Assembly (NCBI GenBank): GCA_035942915.1
Contig: DASZCR010000128.1
Location: 1 to 31,947, forward strand
DNA: 31,947 nucleotides
Origin: DASZCR01 sp035942915
GTDB taxonomy: Bacteria; Acidobacteriota; Blastocatellia; Pyrinomonadales; Pyrinomonadaceae
Direction of reading: 5' to 3'
Shown: positions 1 through 7,625 of the stretch, in pieces
Numbering within the stretch: the stretch's first letter is position 1
How the letters are laid out: each line of letters begins with the position of its first letter
Program-made: the position numbers and the translations under genes
The notes under the pieces: generated by a model
The model's database searches: none
What the model was told of the DNA's origin: nothing
Seen by the model: only the letters and a program-made list of their open reading frames with translations

Positions 1-64
1 GAAATTGTCACGCGGGAGACGCCGAGACGCTCAAGAAGAAGGCGCGAAGAAGAGGGCTGATTGA

Positions 65-586
65 ATGGAAGAGGAGACGCAACAGCCGCCGCCCTTGCGG
101 CTTGATAGAGAGGGACGCATCGAGCCTGCGACGCTGGCCGCGCTGATTCAGTGGTTTCTCACTTACGACCAGCGCGTCGCCGTCGTCCGCTACCCGGCCG
201 TCGAGGCGCTCTTTCAGTGGAAGCAGCAGCAGACGCTCGCCGCCGATTCCGAAGCCTACACCTTCGCCAGCGCCGAAGACCGTCTCGGCGTCGGCATCAT
301 GCAGGCGCTCGTCGAACACTCGGACGAACGCAAACTTCACGCATGGATTACAGACCTTCTCGGCGCGCTCGACGAAGTGACCAAGACTAACGAGGAGATT
401 GCGCTGGCCTACGACCTCCATCCGAGCGAAGAGGCTTCCGTCATCGAAGAAGCGGAGAAGATTCCTTCGCGGCGCGAGCGCGACATCTACCTCAACTGCT
501 GCTGGCTCGAAACGCTCTGCACCGCAGAGGCGCGCGTCCTCGGTTGGGCTTACCAGCAACTCTACAAACGCCCCTTCGCCCCCTGA
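65..586 (+). CDS. Uncharacterised 173-aa cytoplasmic protein
   Basis: I do not recognise this family. The product is acidic and predicted mostly helical, with no signal peptide or membrane segment. It has a Trp/Tyr-rich middle and a C-terminal cluster of three cysteines in the stretch YLNCCWLETLC (about residues 142-152). The codon pattern is typical of the surrounding genes (G/C in third positions), which supports real coding. The start is the first ATG after stops in two frames at 58-64; the only upstream ribosome-binding candidate is a weak purine stretch (gaagagggc) about 10 nt away. No neighbour suggests a function. It could belong with an upstream gene outside the window. Confidence 0.6.
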   Translation: MEEETQQPPPLRLDREGRIEPATLAALIQWFLTYDQRVAVVRYPAVEALFQWKQQQTLAADSEAYTFASAEDRLGVGIMQALVEHSDERKLHAWITDLLGALDEVTKTNEEIALAYDLHPSEEASVIEEAEKIPSRRERDIYLNCCWLETLCTAEARVLGWAYQQLYKRPFAP

Positions 587-592
587 CCCGCA

Positions 593-621
593 TAGACAGT
601 CCGCCCCCACGTCGTTAAAAT
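593..621 (+). promoter_or_regulatory. Sigma-70-type promoter for the YtxH-like gene
   Basis: TAGACA at 593-598 (5 of 6 to TTGACA) and TAAAAT at 616-621 (5 of 6 to TATAAT) are separated by exactly 17 nt. They lie just after the stop of the preceding gene and about 95 nt before the ATG at 717. Assignment is by consensus only. Confidence 0.5.
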
Positions 622-716
622 TCAGCTTCCCCTGTGAATCAAATTTGCCGCGAGGGTTTGCGCCGACGAGTACGCCGACCTCGCGGCTCGGAATCTTTAC
701 GAGCGAGAAGGAGGAG

Positions 717-1247
717 ATGATGACGAACCAGCACGCGCCCGCGACGGCGCACGACAATCCGGGCGAACCGCACGACCCGACGCGCAGTGCCGACGGACAG
801 ACCGCGCGCCGCCTGACAAACACTTCCGGCCAGTACTCTCTCGAACGCGCGCGCGACAGCTTCGACCACGCGCAGACGGGCGGGAGCGATTCGGCCAGTG
901 CAAGGCGCGGCGGCATCAGAGGAAGCAACGGCGCATTGATGTTGCTCTACGGACTCGGTCTCGGTGCGGCCTTGATGTATCTGCTCGACCCGGAGCACGG
1001 CGAGCGTCGCCGCGAGCGCCTGAGCGAGCGTCTCGCCGGTCTCTCGAACAGGACGGCAGACCTCGCCGGCAAGACCACGCGCGAACTGCGCGGACGCGCG
1101 CAGGATGTCGTCTCACAGGCGAGCGGACTGCTGCGCCGGCAGGGAAGCGACAGCGGACAAGCGCAGACGCAAGGCGAGACCGGGAGCGCAGAGACGGGCG
1201 CGGCCGCTTCGGCCGGAGCAGCAGGCGCGGGCGGGTCGAACGTCTGA
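717..1247 (+). CDS. YtxH-like membrane-anchored protein
   Basis: This 176-aa protein has a polar, disordered N-terminal half. A short hydrophobic glycine-rich segment follows (residues about 70-90, ALMLLYGLGLGAALMYLLDP), then an Arg/Glu-rich amphipathic region and an Ala/Gly/Gln-rich tail. The pattern of a single membrane helix, then LLDPExGxRRR, then a long amphipathic helix is that of YtxH-like stress or envelope proteins. The open frame extends back to 399, but the start is placed at the ATG at 717 because gagaaggagg directly precedes it and the upstream stretch overlaps the previous gene with a non-coding-like, Arg/Ser-rich translation. A promoter lies at 593-621 and a terminator at 1281-1317. 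No specific function is assignable. Confidence 0.72.
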   Translation: MMTNQHAPATAHDNPGEPHDPTRSADGQTARRLTNTSGQYSLERARDSFDHAQTGGSDSASARRGGIRGSNGALMLLYGLGLGAALMYLLDPEHGERRRERLSERLAGLSNRTADLAGKTTRELRGRAQDVVSQASGLLRRQGSDSGQAQTQGETGSAETGAAASAGAAGAGGSNV

Positions 1248-1280
1248 ACCTCATAGGCAGGCGGCGACAGCCGTCGAGAC

Positions 1281-1317
1281 GAGGCGCGTCTCGCCCCGCC
1301 AGCGGACGCGCCTCTTT
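1281..1317 (+). terminator. Rho-independent terminator after the YtxH-like gene
   Basis: A perfect 10-bp stem (gaggcgcgtc 1281-1290 with gacgcgcctc 1305-1314) has a 14-nt loop and is followed by TTTGTC. It lies 34 nt downstream of the stop codon at 1247. The T-run is short, so termination may be incomplete. Confidence 0.6.
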
Positions 1318-1350
1318 GTCAGCGACCGTGTAGCGAAAAGCGCGCGGGGT

Positions 1351-1359
1351 TGTTATGAT
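1351..1359 (+). promoter_or_regulatory. Extended -10 promoter for the 90-aa gene
   Basis: TGTTATGAT carries the TGn extension and a TATGAT -10 hexamer (1354-1359). No good -35 is present at 16-18 nt, which is tolerated in extended -10 promoters. The predicted leader to the ATG at 1404 is about 38 nt. A near-identical element, TGTTAAGAT, precedes the NtrC-type gene at 12186. Confidence 0.45.
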
Positions 1360-1403
1360 GCAGCGCAAATCGACAGCAGCGTGGAGAGGGGCTTGTGTGA
1401 GAG

Positions 1404-1676
1404 ATGCCCAGTGAGCAAACCAACTATTCCAACAACTCGCAGACCGTCGTCGTCGACGCCGCCAACTTCGACTTCGTGACGCTCGAAGAACGCAACGGCG
1501 TCGCCACCGTCATCCGCTTCAAACTTGCCAATTCGAGCGTGCAGGCCGGAGACGTGCTGCTCGTGCTCTCAGGCAGCGACATCCACTTTCACGGCATGAT
1601 TGGCATCATCGAAGACGAGTGGGGCGTCGCCACAGACCGGCGCGGCTCGCTCCTTCCGGCGACGACCGTGCAGTAG
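1404..1676 (+). CDS. Uncharacterised 90-aa protein
   Basis: The family is not recognised. The protein begins with a short polar Asn/Ser/Gln-rich segment, followed by alternating hydrophobic and charged residues (FDFVTLEERNGVATVIRF) that suggest a small beta-rich domain. It has no signal peptide or membrane helix. It converges with the sensor kinase gene on the minus strand, with only 8 nt between the two stop codons. Support comes from an extended -10 element at 1351-1359, codon use like the neighbours and no overlapping better frame. The start ATG lies after gtgagag, a weak ribosome-binding site. Confidence 0.55.
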   Translation: MPSEQTNYSNNSQTVVVDAANFDFVTLEERNGVATVIRFKLANSSVQAGDVLLVLSGSDIHFHGMIGIIEDEWGVATDRRGSLLPATTVQ

Positions 1677-1684
1677 CAGAGTCT

Positions 1685-4600
1685 TCAGACCGAGGCATTG
1701 CGCGCGCTGGCGAGCGCGGCGTGAGCATCGCGCCCGTGTCCGTCGCGCGCGCTGACGGCCTTGCGCAGTTGAAAGACCATCCCGCCGCCTTCCTCCGCGC
1801 GTCGCCTGCTCCATTTCACTTCGGCATCAATGATGGTGGCGCGTGCGCGAATCCCTGCGAGGCCGCGCCCCTTGCGCGCCCGCTTGTCCTGCGGGTCGAA
1901 CCCGCGCCCGTTGTCTTCCAGCGTCACGACAAAATCGCCGTCGCCCTCGACCCCGACCGTCAGACGCACGCGCGTCGCCTGTGCGTGACGGCTGACGTTG
2001 CTGACCGCTTCCTGCACGATGCGATAAATCTGCATCTGCACGCCGGGCGCAAAATCGAGACGCTCTTCAAGCCCCTCGTCGCAGACGAACTCGTAGGCAA
2101 ACTTGCTGTCGGCCGGTAGATGCGCGACGCGCTCTGCCAAAGCCCATTCGAGCGCGGCCGTGAAGCCGACGTTCTCAAGGACTGACGGCGAAAGGTCTTC
2201 GCAGATGCGCCTGACCTCATGCGAGATGGACTCAATCTCTGCGCGCAGCACGGTCGGGTCGAGCGTCTCGCGGCGACCGTGTTCGGCGTGGTCGCCGTTC
2301 GAGCCGTTCGAGCCGTTTGAGCCGACGGCCTCTTGTGCTTCGTCTGCCAGCAGCAGGAGGCGTCGCAAGTCCGCCAGCGTCTGGTCGTGCAGGTCGCGCG
2401 CGATGCGGCGGCGCTCCGACTCGGCTTCGTTTGCCAGTTGCAGGCGCGCGGCCGCAAGTTGACGGTTCGCCTCCATCAACTCCGTGCCCGCGCGCACCGT
2501 CTGCTTGTGCTGCACGTAGCCCCAGAGCAGCGCGACGAGCGAGAGCGCCAGCAGCACGGAGAGCGATGCGGTCGTCCACGGAAAGGGCGCGCGCGCGACT
2601 TCAAACTCGAAGGCGAAGGGCGCGGAGGCGACGAGGTCAATCGTGTAAGCGCGTGCTACGACGCGGTAACGCCCGGCGGGCAAGTTGTCCGCCTGAAACT
2701 GCGACTCGTGCGACAGCTTGCGTTTGATAATCTGTCCGGCCGCGTCGTAGAGCAGGAAGGCATACTGGAACTGTTCGGGGAAGGTGCGGCTGCCGGTCGC
2801 GGCCACGTCGAGCACGAGACTCGTCTGCGGATATTCGAGCTTGAGTCCTTCGCGCAGCTCTTCGAGTTGACGCGGGCGCGAGGCCGTCACGCGCGCGGGC
2901 GCAAGCGTCGGCGCGACGCTCCCCGGCTCGTAACGCACCAGCCCGCGCGCCGTGCCGACCAGCAACGCCGCGTGCCCCGTCTCGCTCTCGTCTCTGATGG
3001 GAAGGACGGCGAACGTGCTCTGCGAAGGAAAACCCTTCTCCGCATCGAGCCGCGACGTGATGACTCCAAACTCCCCATCGAGCGACACACGCAGGACGCC
3101 GCCGCCCGAAGTCGCGCACCATGCCTCGGCCGCCTCACCCGCAGACGCGCTGCTCGCGTCGGTTGCCACCACGTCGCGCACGTCGAGTCCCGGCGCAATC
3201 TCGACGGGCACACCGCCCGGCTTGTAAGCGTAAAGGCCGTGACCTGTCGCCAGCCACAGCCAGCCGCCCGTGCCGCTTCCGCTCAAGCCCCAGACCGGAC
3301 TCGCGCCGAGCGCGGCCAGCGCCGGGTCGGACGAGACGCGCTCGCCGTCGAAGAAGAAGACGCCGCGCGCCGCCGTGCCTATCCAGAGACGACCGCGCGC
3401 CTCGTCCGCATAGAGACTGACCACTTCGGGCGCGCGTCCGGCCTCGCCGCCCGCCCCCGCAGGCCAGACCAACGCGCGGCGTGCGCCGCCTTCGTCGAGC
3501 CGCTCGACGCCTCCGCCTTCCGTCGCGACGTAGGTCGCGCCGCCGAGCAACGCGACGGCGCGCACGCTGCCCGCCGCCACAATCTCGCCCGACTCTTTCG
3601 CTGCTTCCTCCCGTGTCTCTTCAAACGTCTCCGCCTCTGCGCTCACCTTGCGGTTCACAGTCTGCGCGTCGCCAAGCGGCTCGACGCTCCGCAGGGTGTA
3701 AAGCCCGCTCGTCGTGCCGACCAGCAGACGCCCCTCTGCGTCCTCCTTGACGGCAAAGACCGTCTTGTCTTCCAGCCCCGCGACGCCGCGCCACGCCTCC
3801 GTCTTCTCGTCATGCACGAACAGACCGCGATTAGTGCCGCACAGCAGACGCCCGTCGCGCGTGCGATAGAGCGCGCGCACGAAGTTGCTTCCGGCATCGG
3901 GCGACAGGCTCTCGACGCGCGGCCCGTGCGGGTCGTAGCGACAGACGCCCCTGTCCGTGCCGAACCACGCGACGCCCTCGCGGTCTGTGAAGATGGAATA
4001 GATGCGGTCGGAGCGGAGCGCACCGGCCGTCCCGGCAAAGGTGAAATGCTCAAGCCGCTGACCGTCGCGGTAGCGAAAGACGCCCTGCGCGTCCGTCCCG
4101 ACGAAGAGGTCGCCGTTCTGATGAAACCTGAGCGCCGTCACCGCGCCGGTCGCCCCTCCGGCCACACGCGAAGCGCGCAACGGTTCGAGCGTGCGCGGGT
4201 CGAGACTCTCTTCGAGCCTGTAGAGACCGCTGTCGGCGGGCGTCGTCTGCGCGCCGAGCACGACTTCGCCGCTTGCGCTCTCGGCCAGAGCTTCGACGAA
4301 GAAGGCGCGCGGCCGCACGGGCACGTCTCTCACCTCGCCGCGTTCGACGACGAGCGTGCCGCGCCCGCGCGTGCCGACGAAAACCGTCTCGCCGCGCACG
4401 ACCAGACTCGTCAGTTCGAGCGGCTTGCTGCGCGGCGTCGTCGAGGCTGCCGCCGGAGTCAGACGCTCGGTCACGGTCTCGACCGAGAGTGAATCGTCGG
4501 CCGCGCGGCGACATTCGAGAAGCAGACCGTCGTCGGTTGCCAGCACGGCGCGGCGCGCGGCGGGCGCGGCAATCGCAGTGACGGACTTCCCTTGCGTTCC

Positions 4601-5032
4601 GGCGACGGGGTGAAAGTCGCCGTTGGCGGGGCGCACGAGAGCGCCTTCGTCCGTGCCGACCCAGAGCGTGCCTTCGTCGTCGGTGGCGAGCGCGAGGATG
4701 CGACGCGCGCTCAAGCCTTCGGCGACGACCGTCTGCGTGCGTCGCCCGTCGTAGCGCGCCAGCCCCGCATCCGTGCCAAACCACATCGCGCCGTCTGGGT
4801 CTTGCGCGATGGCGCGCACGCGGTCTGAAGGCAACCCGTGAAAGAGCGTCACCGCGCCCCACTGATGCAGGTTGACGAGCGCCGAAGAGGCCTGTGTGTC
4901 TTCCTGTTCGTCGGGTTCGGGCGTCGGCGTCGGAGACGAAGCGGCGAGAGCGGCGAAGAGTGGCAGGAGCAGCAAGAGTGCGAGCGCCGACGCGAGAAGA
5001 CTTGAAACTGTTTTCCGAGGGGCTTTCAACAC
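1685..5032 (-). CDS. Reg_prop/Y_Y_Y sensor histidine kinase (HisKA_3)
   Basis: This 1115-aa membrane sensor kinase has the layout of one-piece periplasmic propeller sensors. A signal peptide or anchor covers residues 1-33. Two-component propeller repeats run from about 50 to 720, with recurring units such as DPDGAMWFGTDAGLARYDG and DREGVAWFGTDRGVCRYD. A Y_Y_Y domain (about 725-810), one membrane helix (about 816-840) and a HisKA_3 dimerisation helix follow, with phospho-accepting His near 881 in ARDLHDQTLADL. The ATPase domain ends the protein (N-box IVQEAVSNVSRHA, G-box DNGRGFD). It phosphorylates a cognate regulator, most likely the NarL-type protein encoded immediately upstream. The start is GTG and overlaps the regulator's TAG by one base (tagtg), so the two are translationally coupled. 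A 9-bp triplication (2295-2321) inserts an SNGSNGSNG linker just after the phosphorylation helix. The ligand is unknown. Confidence 0.95.
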   Translation of the reverse strand: MLKAPRKTVSSLLASALALLLLLPLFAALAASSPTPTPEPDEQEDTQASSALVNLHQWGAVTLFHGLPSDRVRAIAQDPDGAMWFGTDAGLARYDGRRTQTVVAEGLSARRILALATDDEGTLWVGTDEGALVRPANGDFHPVAGTQGKSVTAIAAPAARRAVLATDDGLLLECRRAADDSLSVETVTERLTPAAASTTPRSKPLELTSLVVRGETVFVGTRGRGTLVVERGEVRDVPVRPRAFFVEALAESASGEVVLGAQTTPADSGLYRLEESLDPRTLEPLRASRVAGGATGAVTALRFHQNGDLFVGTDAQGVFRYRDGQRLEHFTFAGTAGALRSDRIYSIFTDREGVAWFGTDRGVCRYDPHGPRVESLSPDAGSNFVRALYRTRDGRLLCGTNRGLFVHDEKTEAWRGVAGLEDKTVFAVKEDAEGRLLVGTTSGLYTLRSVEPLGDAQTVNRKVSAEAETFEETREEAAKESGEIVAAGSVRAVALLGGATYVATEGGGVERLDEGGARRALVWPAGAGGEAGRAPEVVSLYADEARGRLWIGTAARGVFFFDGERVSSDPALAALGASPVWGLSGSGTGGWLWLATGHGLYAYKPGGVPVEIAPGLDVRDVVATDASSASAGEAAEAWCATSGGGVLRVSLDGEFGVITSRLDAEKGFPSQSTFAVLPIRDESETGHAALLVGTARGLVRYEPGSVAPTLAPARVTASRPRQLEELREGLKLEYPQTSLVLDVAATGSRTFPEQFQYAFLLYDAAGQIIKRKLSHESQFQADNLPAGRYRVVARAYTIDLVASAPFAFEFEVARAPFPWTTASLSVLLALSLVALLWGYVQHKQTVRAGTELMEANRQLAAARLQLANEAESERRRIARDLHDQTLADLRRLLLLADEAQEAVGSNGSNGSNGDHAEHGRRETLDPTVLRAEIESISHEVRRICEDLSPSVLENVGFTAALEWALAERVAHLPADSKFAYEFVCDEGLEERLDFAPGVQMQIYRIVQEAVSNVSRHAQATRVRLTVGVEGDGDFVVTLEDNGRGFDPQDKRARKGRGLAGIRARATIIDAEVKWSRRRAEEGGGMVFQLRKAVSARDGHGRDAHAALASARNASV
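2295..2321. repeat. Three tandem 9-bp units inside the kinase gene
   Basis: The unit ccgttcgag occurs three times in tandem, the third with one change (ccgtttgag). It is in frame and encodes the Ser-Asn-Gly repeat between the two dimerisation helices of the kinase. Such a repeat can change copy number by slippage without a frameshift. Confidence 0.85.
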
Positions 5033-5787
5033 TAGTGCTTGTTCTCTTCGAGGAAGCGTTTGCGGTCGCGCTCAATCCAGCCTTCGAGGTCGTGCGCGGC
5101 CTTCTCAAGTTCGTCGCTGTTGAGCAGGCCGCGGCGCAGCGCCTCGAAGAAGGCGCGCGTCCGCATGTTGTAAGCCAGCTTGTCGTAGGCTTCGTGCGGC
5201 GTGCCTTCGGGCGTCGTCACAAACAGCTTTTCGTAAAGCGTGGCAAGACGGCTCTCGACGCCGCGCAGACTCAGTGAACACTTGCGCGCGATAGCCCAGT
5301 TCGAGAGTCCGAGCGCGAGATAGTAGAGCGCCTCGGCTTCAAACTCCGTGAGGAGCGGGCGCTTGAAGGAGTCTTTAAACGCCGGGTCAATCATGTCCGC
5401 GCCGTCTTCGAGCACGGCGGCGACGAAGCGCAGGAAGCGCGACTCCGGGTTGTTCTTGTGAATGAAACCGTAGGCCGGTTGCGGTTCGACGGCGCGGACG
5501 AGTTTGCGTATCTCGTTGATGTAAATCTCGTGCGGGAACTGCGTCCAGAAGATGATGCGCGCGCCGGGAAACTCGCGCCACACGGAGCGCGCCGCCTTGA
5601 CGCCTGAGAGGTGCGGCATCTGGATGTCGAAGACGCACAACTCCGGGCGGTGTTCGAGGGCGAGGCGACACGCCTCCTCACCGTCTCCGGCCTCGATGAC
5701 GGGCGCATGCGCCGCGAACTCGCGTTCGAGCAGTTCGCGCAGGTAACGTCTCTGCGCCACGTTGTCTTCGGCAATCAGGATGGACAT
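5032..5787 (-). CDS. NarL/FixJ-type response regulator
   Basis: This 251-aa regulator has an N-terminal receiver domain: acidic pocket E7-D8, phosphoacceptor D54 in CVFDIQMP, T82 and K111. A LuxR/NarL-like helix-turn-helix follows at about 145-190 (LTEFEAEALYYLALGLSNWAIARKCSLSLRGVESRLATLY, read in two parts). About 60 residues of charged helical sequence follow the HTH, longer than is usual for NarL proteins. The open frame begins at 5865, but the ATG at 5787 gives the canonical MSILIAEDN receiver start, and an extended -10 element lies just upstream at 5804-5812, so I chose 5787. There is no Shine-Dalgarno match in the very short predicted leader. It is the likely partner of the HisKA_3 kinase encoded directly downstream. 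Confidence 0.93.
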   Translation of the reverse strand: MSILIAEDNVAQRRYLRELLEREFAAHAPVIEAGDGEEACRLALEHRPELCVFDIQMPHLSGVKAARSVWREFPGARIIFWTQFPHEIYINEIRKLVRAVEPQPAYGFIHKNNPESRFLRFVAAVLEDGADMIDPAFKDSFKRPLLTEFEAEALYYLALGLSNWAIARKCSLSLRGVESRLATLYEKLFVTTPEGTPHEAYDKLAYNMRTRAFFEALRRGLLNSDELEKAAHDLEGWIERDRKRFLEENKH

Positions 5788-5803
5788 AAAAACGCTCGCC
5801 CGT

Positions 5804-5812
5804 ATTCTACCA
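5804..5812 (-). promoter_or_regulatory. Extended -10 promoter of the regulator-kinase pair
   Basis: On the minus strand the sequence is TGGTAGAAT, a TGn extension plus a TAGAAT hexamer. The predicted transcription start is only about 10 nt before the ATG at 5787, so the transcript would be nearly leaderless. No convincing -35 is seen. Confidence 0.45.
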
Positions 5813-5856
5813 AAATCACTTCCGTTACGCCTTGTAGACTCGACCACAGAGCGATG

Positions 5857-5886
5857 CCCGGTCAATGTGGTTAGCCACAGACCGGG
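5857..5886. promoter_or_regulatory. Bulged 12-bp dyad upstream of the regulator gene
   Basis: cccggtc (5857-5863), a 2-nt bulge (aa) and tgtgg (5866-5870) pair perfectly with ccaca and gaccggg (5875-5886) around a ttag loop. It lies between the 3' end of the transglutaminase-like gene and the regulator promoter, about 45-75 nt upstream of the -10. It has no T-tract, so it could be an operator or a weak terminator of the upstream minus-strand gene. Confidence 0.45.
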
Positions 5887-5911
5887 ACGGCTGCGCGCCT
5901 CTCATCAAACG

Positions 5912-6571
5912 TCAGAGCAGCCACGTCGCGCGGTCGTCGAAGTACGTGGGCGACTCGCCCGGATGCGTCCGCGCAAACTCCTTGTAGCGCGCCAGCAGCA
6001 TCCGGTAGCGACGCTCGGAGCAGACGAGCGGGCGGTGCGGAATCTCTTGCAGGAGACGCTCGGCGCGCCAGATGTTCTTCGTCGAGAAGCGCCAGTCGTA
6101 GCTGCCCAACTGGCGCAGGTCTGCGACGGCGTAACCCGTGATGCGCCCCGTGTTATCGACGTAAGGGTCGTGATAGCTCCAGGCGAGTTGGCGCGGGTTG
6201 CGAAAGACGGGGCGGCGTCCATGTAGCCCCGTGTCGCGCGAGCGACCGATTGCGCCCCAACGTCCGTCGCGCTGAAAAAGGAAGACGACGTGGTCGAGTT
6301 TGTCCTGCGAGGCGAGACTGAGGACGAGCGGCGGGTAGCCGTGCTGTTCGAGGATGACGGCCGCCGCCAGCGCCGCCTCCATGCAATGAGCCTCGCGGCG
6401 ACGCACCACCTCGCGGAACGAACGCTGTGTGATGCCGTCCTTCAACCAGTTGTAGGGCAGACGCGTCAACCAACGCTGCACGCGCTCCGGCGTGCGATGC
6501 GCCGAGACAATCGCCCACTCCTCTGCCGTGAACGCCTCACGCGGCGGTCGCTCCTCCTCCAAGCTCTTCAT
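5912..6571 (-). CDS. Transglutaminase-like cysteine protein
   Basis: This 219-aa soluble protein has the layout of small transglutaminase-like (papain-fold) proteins. A Cys sits at the start of a helix (C63 in REAHCMEAAL), a His follows in a beta strand (H94 in KLDHVVFLF), and an Asp or Asn lies shortly after (around RSRDTGLHG). The strand LVLSLASQDKLDHVV and the segment WGAIGRSRD match the usual order of the catalytic triad. The substrate is unknown; such proteins may be peptidases or acyltransferases. The frame opens at TTG 6580, but the ATG at 6571 (MKSLEEE) is preferred. No operon partner is evident: the next minus-strand gene downstream is the response regulator with its own promoter. 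Confidence 0.65.
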   Translation of the reverse strand: MKSLEEERPPREAFTAEEWAIVSAHRTPERVQRWLTRLPYNWLKDGITQRSFREVVRRREAHCMEAALAAAVILEQHGYPPLVLSLASQDKLDHVVFLFQRDGRWGAIGRSRDTGLHGRRPVFRNPRQLAWSYHDPYVDNTGRITGYAVADLRQLGSYDWRFSTKNIWRAERLLQEIPHRPLVCSERRYRMLLARYKEFARTHPGESPTYFDDRATWLL

Positions 6572-6764
6572 CGCTCTCAAAAGCTAATGAAGAAACAGGC
6601 AAAAGTAAATTCCGGCACACCCGTACTGTCCTAATTTGAAATTCAGAGCAGGTTATCTCCCGAAGTTGCGTGAGGGGCTTGAGTCAATTACAACGGCGTC
6701 AACTGGAACATCTAGAATCGCCTGCCGACGCCCGTCCTCAACGCACAGATTGATAGTCTTACCT

Positions 6765-7136
6765 CTAACAGTCCTCCACGTCTTCAATCACAACCTTCGC
6801 AATCCAATCGCCTTTGCCGATAGTTACCGTCTCTGCCTGACCAGCCTGATAGCAGTACCTTCTGCTTCGGTTTACTGAACCGTCGGTAGCATATACAGCA
6901 ATCGTAAATCGCGTCGGCTCAGGACAGGTGTTTTTGACATATACCTTCCAGAAGCCGTCGCTCGGGTCTATAAAATTGCGGTAGCTGACTCCGCAGGAGT
7001 TTGCGGCAAGGTCACTATTCAATGTTGTCGTGATAAGACCCTGCTCGGCTGTCTGGTCAATCCGTACCGACCTGAATGTGTGAGCCGTGAGACAGACGAC
7101 CGGCACTAAGAGCGCAGAGAGAAATAGGCTTTTCAT
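6765..7136 (-). CDS. Small exported cysteine-containing protein
   Basis: The 123-aa product starts with a signal peptide (MKSLFLSALLVPVVCLTAHTF) and has four further cysteines, the last being the C-terminal residue, compatible with two disulfides in the mature protein. The mature part is beta-like (FWKVYVKNTCPEPTRFTIAVYATDG). I do not recognise the family. aggag lies 10 nt before the ATG. The base composition is clearly lower in G+C than the surrounding genes (30 G/C of 60 in 6841-6900), and codon use is less biased, suggesting recent acquisition or relaxed selection. It is an orphan with no functional neighbours. Confidence 0.6.
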   Translation of the reverse strand: MKSLFLSALLVPVVCLTAHTFRSVRIDQTAEQGLITTTLNSDLAANSCGVSYRNFIDPSDGFWKVYVKNTCPEPTRFTIAVYATDGSVNRSRRYCYQAGQAETVTIGKGDWIAKVVIEDVEDC

Positions 7137-7206
7137 TTCGGGGGAACTCCTGCTCTGGAGGAAGCAAGAAAAGCGGAGCGGAAAGTCCTCATGCTATCGC
7201 TGCCGC

Positions 7207-7458
7207 TTAGGACGACGCGCGAGGTGAATCCTGCGGCCTCTTATACACCTCGTATGTCGGAGGTACAACATCCAAACCCCTGTCAGGACACCACCCGCGC
7301 GGTGGGTCGTTTGGCGCGCAGGCGTTGTTGATGATAAAGTGCGTCTTTAAGAAACCGCTGCCCCATCGGTTGGAAAATTTCGACAGGTTCACACGCAACC
7401 ATCGGCCGAGCCGCCCGACTTGATTCGCGCGTGCCGCTTGATGTAAGAGTGTGGTCAT
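7207..7458 (-). CDS. Possible 83-aa orphan protein
   Basis: This is a short open frame from ATG 7458 in the same AT-richer islet and on the same strand as the exported Cys protein. The translation has a basic N-terminal half (NQVGRLGRWLRVNLSKFSNRW), a middle rich in aromatic and Asn residues, and two cysteines (ACAPNDPPRGWC). There is no signal peptide or recognisable domain. It could be the remnant of a larger gene. No clear ribosome-binding site is present. It is kept because no alternative frame explains the region. Confidence 0.3.
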   Translation of the reverse strand: MTTLLHQAARANQVGRLGRWLRVNLSKFSNRWGSGFLKTHFIINNACAPNDPPRGWCPDRGLDVVPPTYEVYKRPQDSPRASS

Positions 7459-7592
7459 CTGAGAAGACAGTTGCGGTATTTTGATTCGGAGGCGAGCGTC
7501 ACTGCATCGTGCGGATGCAAGCGGCGTGCAGCCTCCGCAGAGTGAGGCGTCGGGTCGGCGCGCGACCTGTCAGACGGAGGTCTTCTCCATTG

Positions 7593-7623
7593 CTGACAGC
7601 ACGCGTCGTCCGTGCGTGATAAT
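7593..7623 (+). promoter_or_regulatory. Candidate promoter before the 79-aa gene
   Basis: CTGACA (7593-7598, 5 of 6 to consensus) and GATAAT (7618-7623, 5 of 6) are separated by 19 nt. The expected start of transcription (about 7630) falls inside the annotated open frame, which favours translation from the later TTG at 7659. Confidence 0.4.
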
Positions 7624-7625
7624 TC

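Noticed and set aside
1..64. Possible 3' end of a gene entering from the left edge
   Set aside because: All three plus-strand frames are short here and none shows recognisable protein sequence, so a partial gene cannot be supported.
399..716. Upstream extension of the YtxH-like frame to ATG 399
   Set aside because: It overlaps the 173-aa gene in another frame, the translation is Arg/Ser-rich, and a strong ribosome-binding site directly precedes ATG 717.
2333..4492. 719-aa plus-strand open frame opposite the sensor kinase
   Set aside because: It is antisense to a clear kinase gene. The translation is Arg/Ala/His-rich with no domain, and it has no ribosome-binding site. Long antisense frames are expected in DNA with this G+C-rich codon pattern.
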